This document shows positions 44,401-51,178 of a stretch of 64,000 nucleotides of DNA, piece by piece (the first letter of the stretch is position 1; the number at the start of each line of letters is the position of its first letter). The DNA comes from Desulfuromonadaceae bacterium (GTDB lineage Bacteria; Desulfobacterota; Desulfuromonadia; Geobacterales; Pseudopelobacteraceae): contig JAQTXD010000007.1 of the NCBI GenBank assembly GCA_028688955.1, positions 1-64,000 of the forward strand, in the 5' to 3' direction. A program made the position numbers and the translations under genes. The notes below the pieces were generated by a model. It saw only the letters and a list, made by a program, of their open reading frames with translations. It did no database searches and had not been told where the DNA came from.

Positions 44401-46731
44401 CCCCCTCGTCTGGGGAGGATACTCCGATGACGGCATCCGGTCTGCTGCCCGGGAAATCAGACTGTCCGCCTCGTCCAGATGTTCTTTGCCCGGCAGATAG
44501 GTAAGGGTCAGACCGGTTGCATACAACAGTACCGGATCGTCGGGGTAGGTCTGCACCATGGCACGATACAGATCGAGCAGTTCCGCAGCCTGGCCCATGG
44601 CAGCCACCGACTTGATATAGCCGCGATGCGCTTCCACACTCCGCCCGTCATAGCGTATAAGGTCGAGAAACAGTGAACGGGCAGAGGCGATTTCACCGAT
44701 ACGGTACAGGTTCTCTCCCGCCGCAACGGTTTTTCGGATATACGCTGCCCGGGCAAGCTGATAGAGCGGTGTATCCTCCGGCTGCTCACTCATTTCTGTC
44801 TCATAGAGCGCTTTTGCTTCTGCGTAACGCTCCTCACGATAAAGTACTTCAGCAAGGGCAAAACGTGCAGCTGCCGTCGGAGTTGCTATTACAGGGAATT
44901 TTTTCAGAACGGTCCGGTACGCATCTTTGGCTCTGGCCCATTCATCGGCCCGATACGCGACGTCACCCTGGCGGTTCCAGGCCCCCATAGCCAAACGGGG
45001 GAGAGATATCCGATACCGCTCTGCAAGAGCGGAAAGGGCGGCCTGATCTGAGTGATCACGGGGCGAGACCTGGTCAAGAATGGCGGTAATTGCCGCATCA
45101 GCCCACTCTTCCTGATCACCGTACGTGGTTGCCACGGTAACGAGGGCACGGAGCGCCCCCTCGCCTTTTTCCAGCTTCGACAGCAGCACGGCACGCCGCA
45201 GGGCGGCCTCCGCTTTCAGCTGCCGTCCGGCATCCTGCAGGGCGGCAGCCTGTTCGTTCAGAGCAACAGCCGCAAGCTGATCGTCCGCACCGCCACCAAA
45301 TTCGGCCCGCAGTCGTGCGCTGTCAATCAGGTAGCGGGCGGTGGCGTCGGCACCTTTGCCGAATGCGGCGCCCTTCATGGCCTGTCCGGCCTCGCTGATA
45401 ATTTCCTGCCGACGCTGCAGCACAACGATGTCGCGGCAGCGCTGCGATGCCTGAACCCGGATGCGGGCAATCTCCGCCAGCGCACTTTCCCGGGGAAAAC
45501 GGCTGTAGCGTCGAGCGATAGCTGCAAACGTATCTTCGGCCTGAGTACCTTCACCTGCCTGTTCCATCAGAGCGGCCAGCGCGAGACCTGCACGCGCACC
45601 TTCAAGAGTCGGTTCATCCTCCCGGGCCAGCACACGTGCGGCAGCAAGCCGGGCATGAGCCGGATCCGGCGGCTGCCGGTCCAGAACGATCCGCGCCAGC
45701 GCCCACTGTTCTGCGACTGTCGGTCGATCCGGAATTTCCCCGGCGGCGGGAAGAGACATCACCTGCCCCCCGCCGGCCAAACCGGCAACGAAGTAAAACC
45801 GGTCACCGGCAGGAAGCGGTGCAACGGCCATCAATGCCGACGAGGTCAGGGGAAACGCTGATGGGAAACCGTCTTCGCCAACCCGTTTCAGATGCAGACG
45901 GTAGATTTGACCGGTTTCCTGACCGGTGGCATCATTCGCGCCGACTGCTGACTGACGGGTGAAGAGCAGCGTATCTGCCGACTCCCACACCGGATACAGA
46001 TCGCGCTCAGTTCCACCGGTCACCTGCGCAAGCCCTCCGCTCCGTTCATTCCATACCCAGAGGTTGCCGTTCGGGCTGATGCTGCGCGAGACGAACACCC
46101 ATCTGTTGCCGTCCGTTGCGGGGGAGGCAAAAGCGGCATCAATGCCGATCGGCAATAGTTCACTCCGGTTATCCGCAAGATTGAGACGGACAAGTTCACG
46201 TACATCAGATCCGGGACGTTGACGATGATATACCACGGCCTTCCCGTCAGTCGTAAATACCGGCGCATCATCGGCTGATTCACGGTCGGTCAGCCGTCGT
46301 GGCAGAGAGTCTGATTTCAAAACATCAATCAGCCAGATATCGCCCTTTACGTCATCCTGTGCATCGACAAACGCAACAAGCGATCCGTCGCCGTTGAGGG
46401 ATGGTGCCGCCAGACGGACCGGGCTTGAGTGCAGCAGACGCGGCAGCTCCGGAACCGCGGCAAAAGAGTAAAGCCAGAGTTCATCACCTTTGTCACCCCG
46501 CTCTACAGTCACCATCCGCGTACCATCAGCTGCACGGGCAACGTAGAGCACCTGGCGTGAACTGAAGATGGCCGGCTGAGGAGCACGTTCCGGTCGTGAT
46601 CGCGGCGCCGAACGCGGTGCGGCCGGTGCCAGCAGCTCGTCTCCCAGCGGCAGTGCACTCGCCCACGGAGTACAACCGAATAGAATCATTACGATCAGAG
46701 CACATATTGACAGTCCCTGCCGCCGTTTCAT
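38419..46731 (-). CDS. giant exported TolB/PD40-like beta-propeller + TPR + CHAT-domain protein (~2,770 aa)
   Basis: N-terminal signal; propeller repeats (SLNGDGSLVAFVDAQDDVKGDIWLIDV, FTTDGKAVVYHRQRPGSDVRELV); many TPRs; C-terminal CHAT motifs VIHIASHGEFD and LVVLSACQTGLGD; ATGA overlap at 46728-46731 favours MKRRQGL start. Confidence 0.88.
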   Translation of the reverse strand: MKRRQGLSICALIVMILFGCTPWASALPLGDELLAPAAPRSAPRSRPERAPQPAIFSSRQVLYVARAADGTRMVTVERGDKGDELWLYSFAAVPELPRLLHSSPVRLAAPSLNGDGSLVAFVDAQDDVKGDIWLIDVLKSDSLPRRLTDRESADDAPVFTTDGKAVVYHRQRPGSDVRELVRLNLADNRSELLPIGIDAAFASPATDGNRWVFVSRSISPNGNLWVWNERSGGLAQVTGGTERDLYPVWESADTLLFTRQSAVGANDATGQETGQIYRLHLKRVGEDGFPSAFPLTSSALMAVAPLPAGDRFYFVAGLAGGGQVMSLPAAGEIPDRPTVAEQWALARIVLDRQPPDPAHARLAAARVLAREDEPTLEGARAGLALAALMEQAGEGTQAEDTFAAIARRYSRFPRESALAEIARIRVQASQRCRDIVVLQRRQEIISEAGQAMKGAAFGKGADATARYLIDSARLRAEFGGGADDQLAAVALNEQAAALQDAGRQLKAEAALRRAVLLSKLEKGEGALRALVTVATTYGDQEEWADAAITAILDQVSPRDHSDQAALSALAERYRISLPRLAMGAWNRQGDVAYRADEWARAKDAYRTVLKKFPVIATPTAAARFALAEVLYREERYAEAKALYETEMSEQPEDTPLYQLARAAYIRKTVAAGENLYRIGEIASARSLFLDLIRYDGRSVEAHRGYIKSVAAMGQAAELLDLYRAMVQTYPDDPVLLYATGLTLTYLPGKEHLDEADSLISRAADRMPSSEYPPQTRGYLAEIAETVYGDRGGLERALAHYRRAWLLNRPQEHPENRANLDLNIGNVAFLLGSKATAWKFYSQRLASHIPFDNPDTELIFQQRYAAVAFQMREKEAPIAGYLRALKLAENRLVPSRPLDLFGRLSRRTAERLFSGSGRTASAEAALGEHQSITAELERLGTVPPDAPPSAGWTRFDTAMRSLVERQRLLLNSAASWNREGAAKSSAELNSMLAAVVKELDAVPRLVETAAEIHDRLGLAYLEADRFSAAREQFDAAFTLNQGLGYLGNLASNRRSASIAAYREAHAASGEEKQRLLRLSRDGFTQLLTLIATNPPKSKSPAKRSGGLVEISANVALDKGGSTDAAFGFSAEQEKRLAEVYLARIQSELGNPAAAVVILKNQLSRYPSDNSKIAVHDMYGVALLVHRVAHIDFALGDLTGSAAGFRRSALLSLQAGNPISAMLNVVNWGQLLIAGHGTSAERDDFMNVEAGVYRLAEGSRSVLPPQVLMRYLNDSGALLAGLASSDADDVSRQALRYKALGRWDRVLFSPADSRDPEVLHQQRRQRAAAQLNRSEVLALLGLSESAEAARSAALDEAHSGAAYSLEWRALAALGRFDVALALLEHLPLTEFDLQRGELVERFAAHLEATAVRNPEQAFALVEKLSELERVQLLGRGALGLDDPATVEQFRAAAPHLAELDRLRSELSRTGSTDKEYLQLRLQQEQANIDDLFGSKRERLPLFYAQAGDAALRLAAASVNLSRLSKIAANSSQPQPESFTAAQQRFSTMLVSFSKECAAGKGGPYCRQILPQPVELIDVQESLPGRTLLRFTPLDSKRWLLFTIGGKAGIVSEIVDRGVLDTRLAAEPPVLAAYEEPAGFSTAPVVSWGLSASHLVQSVSQRKPFRRQILDPAGWWANSSSFSPLPSSPLTDRLSDAHTLVLPSRAGLLPEVPSRAGGSVSFLPEWEDTAGLRHSLSELAAADSLSLVVAPRAGVLQAYSLGHLAALEGIPSLLLADATAGKGPGDSTAFVEAYAVQSLGDARKKLASGWLLIGDWGVDAAGAATLGRKRFAEYGKAGVLAHNAGLYPKALSLFENALSIVAENSSLAHYGTQLQRYARESAFAAGFTDRAVLHAEALVAGLAREKPYSAEHADALLRLGLLQGNAERFTAAANSLKEGVGIFADLGMVKEQAAALADFGVVMENSVNYSAARTYFEESAGLQRTLKDTVSLAEQYRNLGRIYDLRLNQYAVAEQQYALAGALYATAGNSALEAETLLERGRCQRLLGNFPAADALYANALAKVGGTDLRTKMRIVLEQANNAWFQGRYQEAFDLREQVEKSAVAEKWPLEQVMTKNTGGLIWWTLGDNNRALLELRGALDRAEKLAVRRDEVATTLNNIGLVQRESGDFANALETLGKALVIDRKIGSRWAMAYDLRNLGQTRLKMGDSTTALQQFTEAADLAAAIGDKVNGAKIHLARGDAETELKQTAAAEASYRKALEIADALLLREVRWRALFGLARLQKNAGDLSAAVISFQQALETVEGLRAEIRLDQLKDGFLADKMDVYSGLVGLLVDLHRGDEAFAVAERSRSRNLIDILGRQRMSLSASADQELYDRQNRLKEQLLEQENLSAQAATPQERARYSQALEKLRGDYQDLLIDIERKRPELLSLVKVSPTTLDDVRKLLEPGVVLLSYYQLPDRLLCWKIDRERVTLIVQNISAKDVSAKISSYRRMLQNLEPLEKQSRELYDLLVAQPLAESGPLRSIGIIPHGSLHYLSFATLNDGRDYLIDRQNLFYLPAASVFKYTLARRSAGKMLHVLAIGNPDLGNSSLDLPFAEREAGTLRWNYPDVTILTRERATESWIREHISEFGVIHIASHGEFDPVNPLFSAIRLAKDSKADGKLQAEEIFGLDIKADLVVLSACQTGLGDIRSGDDVVGMNRAFVFAGTHSLMSSLWRVSDVSTAILMKQFYRDYMTYGKAESLTRAMQHVKNRYPHPGYWGAFVLTGDYL

Positions 46732-47366
46732 AGCGTCTGCCACCGACCGTCAGCTCCCTGCACTTTCGTGCCGGGCGCACTGTTCTGGCGGTTTATCCGG
46801 GCGAAGACCGTGCGGATTGCCGGCAGATCCTTGACTGTAAAGTTTTCATTGGTCTGTACCACGCGCATCATCAGGACGTCACGGGACTGATTGACCTCTT
46901 TCACCACCTGTTGAAATTCTGCTTCGCTGTAGTTGGCGGCAAAGGACTTCAGTTCCGCTGATGAAGCTTTTGGCGGTTCACGGGTAAACGGCGTCAGCAG
47001 CCCCTCAAGATTCTCGCCGACCCAGCCAAAACGCTTGAATGATTCTACATCGTCGGCATGAAAAGCGATTGTCTCCAAAGCCCTGGTGGCATCAGCCTGT
47101 TCCGGGGTATGGCGCGGCGGTGCTTCGATCGTTCCGGTCGGTGACACTCCCCGCACCGAGGCGACCAGCAGCATGTCTTCGCTCAGGCTGTTGTAGGTTC
47201 CCAGCACCTGGTTTTCCAGTGATGTCCGTTCACTGACAACATTAACGTCAACCTTGGCGAGTGTGCAGCCGGAACATAACAGTGCCAGTACGGCACATGA
47301 AAGAGAGAATCCGCGAGACAGGGAGGGATACCTGAAAATTTTTGCTTTTGTAGAACTATTGAGCAT
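46728..47366 (-). CDS. lipoprotein with N-terminal YnbE-like segment and C-terminal YdbL/DUF1318-like domain
   Basis: Lipobox LLCSGC; C-terminal WVGENLEGLL...VKEVNQSRDVLMMRVVQ...PGTKVQGADGRWQTL resembles E. coli YdbL (recalled: RVGETLSGYL...VADINRARKASYQQLARQN...PGEYVQGINGKW). Confidence 0.7.
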   Translation of the reverse strand: MLNSSTKAKIFRYPSLSRGFSLSCAVLALLCSGCTLAKVDVNVVSERTSLENQVLGTYNSLSEDMLLVASVRGVSPTGTIEAPPRHTPEQADATRALETIAFHADDVESFKRFGWVGENLEGLLTPFTREPPKASSAELKSFAANYSEAEFQQVVKEVNQSRDVLMMRVVQTNENFTVKDLPAIRTVFARINRQNSAPGTKVQGADGRWQTL

Positions 47367-50300
47367 AATTCCTCCGTTTCAATGTAAGTTCTCCTTTTGT
47401 ACCGATAACAAGGGTGTCAGCTCGCACCAGGTCAAGAATACCGCGTAACGCCATGATAGTCCCCCTGTTTTTGGCCACTACCTGCTGCAGCGGCAACTCG
47501 GAAATGCGCAGACGGTCAACTTTCGGCAACTCGACCGAAACCCCTTTAATCCGGGCCTCACCTTCCATACTGAAGGCGCCATCAACCGCAGTGGCCCGCA
47601 GCCCTTTAAGGCTCCCCATTTTCAACATTTTCCGCTGGGCGACAAGTTGCTCATTCCGTTCGTACGGATCAAGGCTGAAAAGCGCCCGTTCAATGGTATT
47701 GGCTCCGATTTTCCGGATATTCAGCGCACACCGCAGCTGCTCAAACAGCTCGCGCTGTTCAGCCGTCAACGGGGCAGATACGCTCAACTCGCCGGTTATC
47801 TCCGCATCCTCATTCACTCCCCGCGCTCGCGCATCTTTTGGCAGCAGGCGGGTCACATCAAGATTTGAAAACGAACTGGCGGCAACGATGCCCGGTATAT
47901 CCGGCTGAAGATCAAAAACCGCCCGCGCAAGAATTGTCCCGCCGAGCAGGTCAGCCTGAAAAAAGCTCACTCCGGTCTTTTCCTGCCCAAAAAGCAGATC
48001 ACCCTCAATGGCGCTTATCACGAGCGGTACTCCGGACGCTTGTGTTGTCAAGCGCCGAATCGAAAACGAGCGCGTTCCACGAACATCGCCGCGCAGATCA
48101 TCGTGAATCCGGCCGACGATTTCGGCCGCACCGGAATTGACATGGGTCACGGCAACCGGCCGGACAAGTGCCGCCGAAAGCGGCATCCACATTTCTCCCT
48201 GGGATGCGGTCAGCGCGTACGCACGCTGTATTGAAAAATCGGAGCGCAGCCCTTCAACCTTTGTCCCGTTTGCAACCTGGACGTCAAAACTCTTCGATTT
48301 CAACGCATAGCGGAGAGCAAGTTCACGACCGGCCGTGAGATCAACACGGGCACTGCTGCTCATATCCCCGGCAACGAAAAGGCCGGGTAAAAGCTGTTTT
48401 AATTCTCGCGGGAATGCGGCGTCAATTGTGGCAAACAGATTGGCATCCAGTCGTTTGAGCAGGGTCGCCGCACTGAATGGCTGCTTTTCCTCAAAGAGCG
48501 CATCAATGCGACTGACATTCAGTTCCGCTTCGTGGGAAAGGGCAAGGGGCTCAATCCGCACTTCTTCACCAAGATGGAGCTCCCGCCATCCGGAGAGTTC
48601 TCCGTTGAAGGAAAATGATCCATGCTGGGAAGGGAGCTTGCCTGCCGCACCCGGAAGACCGCTTATTTCCGAGATCACCGCCCCACCCTCAAGGCGGACT
48701 GACTCACCCCTTTTTGTAGTGACAATATGCAGATCCGGTTTGGTTCGCATACCGGTCACACGGATACCCCCTTTTGACGACGGTATGGCAACAGAAACAC
48801 CTTCGAGCTTCAGCCCGATCTCAAGTTTGTCGAGCTGAGATAACCTGGCTTTGGCGCTCCGTAGCGGATGCAGTTCCGCCGCAGGAGACTTTTCCGGCAG
48901 TGGAGCTGCCAGATCCCAAAAGGCACTGGCACTCCCGGAGGCCTTCATACCGGGAGGTACAAAAGGAGCGGCAAATGCAGCGGCCCGCTGCAGATCAAGC
49001 GTAACTCTGCCACTGCTGATGGCGCGCTGCGGGGATGAGCCAGACAGACTTGCTTGCGCGGCCAGCTGCAGGACATCGCCTGCCGAAACATGTGCCGCGG
49101 CATTGAGCAGCGTTGGTTTTACCGCTGTATCTGCCGGTATCCTCAGACCATCTGCTGTCAGAGTTACCGAGAGCGGCAGCGGTGCCAATTTTTTGCCCGC
49201 CTGCGTGGCCTGCAGGGAAGCAGCCTTCACCATAAATTCCGGAAGTGATGCTTCAATATCACCACGGTCATTCGCACGGGCGTGCAGGAGCAGCTGTTCA
49301 TGGGCATTTTCCATAACAAACCCGTTCTCTGTCGAGGCAAAACCAAGATCAATGGATTGCGTCAATTGAATGGAAGCGGCAACTTTGCGCGGCGATACGC
49401 TTTTCATGTTGAGATCGGTTACCGCGACTCCAAGCATGCCGCGCGCGTCACGAAGTAAAAACGGGTTAGTACCGGTGAGCAGAGCTCTCTTCACGCTCCA
49501 GAGCAGATCAGCTGACAACGAAACCGGTTGTTTTGCAGCCAGCGGACATTCGAGCTTTTCCAGAAGCAGTTGAACGTTCTCAGCAGAAAACTCACCTTTT
49601 TTCTGTGCCATGCGAAAGTGCGGCAGATTGACAGCAAATCCGGCAACGGCGGCGGTGCCGCTGTTTGCAGGGCCGACCAGTTTCAGGTGGAGTGAACGGA
49701 GACTCGCTTCACCGGTTAGATTCTTTACTGGAGTATCCGGCGGGAGAAACGGTGTGGCCAGCAACACTGTCCGTGCGAGATCAAGCCGTACAGGACCGAG
49801 CTGGAGTTCAAGAGTGCGATCGGACAGAGTGGGACGGTCGACGGCGGCATTCCAGGCCGCATCAATAAGGCCCGGCACCGCAAGAATACCGTTCGAAAAA
49901 TTAACTCGCTGACGTACGTGGTCAGTCGCAATATTCTGCTGAAGTTTGATGTCAAGCGGTCCGATCCGGCCTGTTTTCAGCGATCCGCCGCCTGCTGTCA
50001 ACCCTGCTCCGGTAACAGTTACTGTCGAATGCAGGTCACGATTCGTATCCGTTTTGGCCCGAAGCAGCAGTTCAACGGTGCCGCCGACCTTCGGTGTTGC
50101 GGAGGGTAACAGGGGATATGCAACCGCAGTTACTTCCGTCAGAGCAAGTTTCCAGCGTGCGGAGAACCCATCCGGTTGACTGAGTCCGCCACTGAGAGAC
50201 AGGCTCGTACCGGGCGCAGTCGCATCCACGGCAAAGTTGGCGGACGCAAGATGAATTCGCTGCGCCTTGGTCACAAGATCGCTCATCCGGGCCTGCAACC

Positions 50301-50961
50301 CTATCGTGCCCATTTCATGGCCATCCATCAGGACCCGTCCGCTCAATACAGCGGTAACCGGTTTTGAGGCAAGTGACGGCATTGAGACACGGATCGAGAA
50401 GTCCTGCAGCAGCAATGCCTTTCCCGGTGCCGGAGTGCGATAGGTAATCTGCAGTGGTGCCGCCTCAATCAGAACCCTGATATCAACCGGCAGAGGGAAA
50501 TCAAGCCCCTGAATACGCTGAATCGATTCTGCCAACATGGTTAACGGGTCTTTTGTCGGTGGAGGGGGAGATTTCTGCGGACCGGGGGCAAGCTCGGCGC
50601 GGGCGTTGTGAATCTTTATGATGAGATCCACACCAAAGCGTCCATCTGTTCCACGCCCGACTGATGGGGCAATGACGAGTGTATCAATGCCGGAGCTTAG
50701 AAGCGGTGCGGAGCCGACACCGAGTTTGAGATGTGAAATAGACAGTCCATCAGCCCAGGTCATGTTGAATGCCGACCAGGAAACGTGGCGTTTCATGGCA
50801 GCGGAGAGCGCCTTCCGGATCACTTCCTGGGAGAAAGAGCTATTAACAACGGCCGGGAGAAAGGCAAGTGATACCAGTAACAGCAGCAGCACACCACCGA
50901 GCGCCGCTGCAGTTATTTTGAGGATGGATTTCAATGGAATTGTGCGAAATGAACTGTTCAT
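47356..50961 (-). CDS. large AsmA/YdbH-like inner-membrane-anchored protein
   Basis: 1201 aa; single N-terminal TM (AAALGGVLLLLLVSLAFL) followed by long beta-rich region; C-terminal ITGELSVSAPLT...FSLDPYERNEQLVAQRKMLKMGSLKGL; gene order with the YdbL-like gene. Confidence 0.7.
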   Translation of the reverse strand: MNSSFRTIPLKSILKITAAALGGVLLLLLVSLAFLPAVVNSSFSQEVIRKALSAAMKRHVSWSAFNMTWADGLSISHLKLGVGSAPLLSSGIDTLVIAPSVGRGTDGRFGVDLIIKIHNARAELAPGPQKSPPPPTKDPLTMLAESIQRIQGLDFPLPVDIRVLIEAAPLQITYRTPAPGKALLLQDFSIRVSMPSLASKPVTAVLSGRVLMDGHEMGTIGLQARMSDLVTKAQRIHLASANFAVDATAPGTSLSLSGGLSQPDGFSARWKLALTEVTAVAYPLLPSATPKVGGTVELLLRAKTDTNRDLHSTVTVTGAGLTAGGGSLKTGRIGPLDIKLQQNIATDHVRQRVNFSNGILAVPGLIDAAWNAAVDRPTLSDRTLELQLGPVRLDLARTVLLATPFLPPDTPVKNLTGEASLRSLHLKLVGPANSGTAAVAGFAVNLPHFRMAQKKGEFSAENVQLLLEKLECPLAAKQPVSLSADLLWSVKRALLTGTNPFLLRDARGMLGVAVTDLNMKSVSPRKVAASIQLTQSIDLGFASTENGFVMENAHEQLLLHARANDRGDIEASLPEFMVKAASLQATQAGKKLAPLPLSVTLTADGLRIPADTAVKPTLLNAAAHVSAGDVLQLAAQASLSGSSPQRAISSGRVTLDLQRAAAFAAPFVPPGMKASGSASAFWDLAAPLPEKSPAAELHPLRSAKARLSQLDKLEIGLKLEGVSVAIPSSKGGIRVTGMRTKPDLHIVTTKRGESVRLEGGAVISEISGLPGAAGKLPSQHGSFSFNGELSGWRELHLGEEVRIEPLALSHEAELNVSRIDALFEEKQPFSAATLLKRLDANLFATIDAAFPRELKQLLPGLFVAGDMSSSARVDLTAGRELALRYALKSKSFDVQVANGTKVEGLRSDFSIQRAYALTASQGEMWMPLSAALVRPVAVTHVNSGAAEIVGRIHDDLRGDVRGTRSFSIRRLTTQASGVPLVISAIEGDLLFGQEKTGVSFFQADLLGGTILARAVFDLQPDIPGIVAASSFSNLDVTRLLPKDARARGVNEDAEITGELSVSAPLTAEQRELFEQLRCALNIRKIGANTIERALFSLDPYERNEQLVAQRKMLKMGSLKGLRATAVDGAFSMEGEARIKGVSVELPKVDRLRISELPLQQVVAKNRGTIMALRGILDLVRADTLVIGTKGELTLKRRNYAQ

Positions 50962-51037
50962 AGGCCGCTTTGTACAGATCTAATTCATGACCGTTTTTTC
51001 ATCCAAAACACCTCAGTACTACTTTATGGATGCAACG

Positions 51038-51178
51038 TCAATCATCATCAAGCATACGATGTTTGGGGCGTTCCACATCCTCGAACTCCCCTTTTTTGAC
51101 TGCCCAGATAAAAATCAGCCAGCATCCCGCACCAAGACAGAGCGAAAGAATAATCAGAAGTACCAGGCTTTCATCCAT
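51038..51178 (-). CDS. ccoS: cbb3-type cytochrome oxidase assembly protein CcoS (46 aa, absent from the ORF track)
   Basis: MDESLVLLIILSLCLGAGCWLIFIWAVKKGEFEDVERPKHRMLDDD; overlaps the ccoI 3' end by 8 bp. Confidence 0.9.
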   Translation of the reverse strand: MDESLVLLIILSLCLGAGCWLIFIWAVKKGEFEDVERPKHRMLDDD

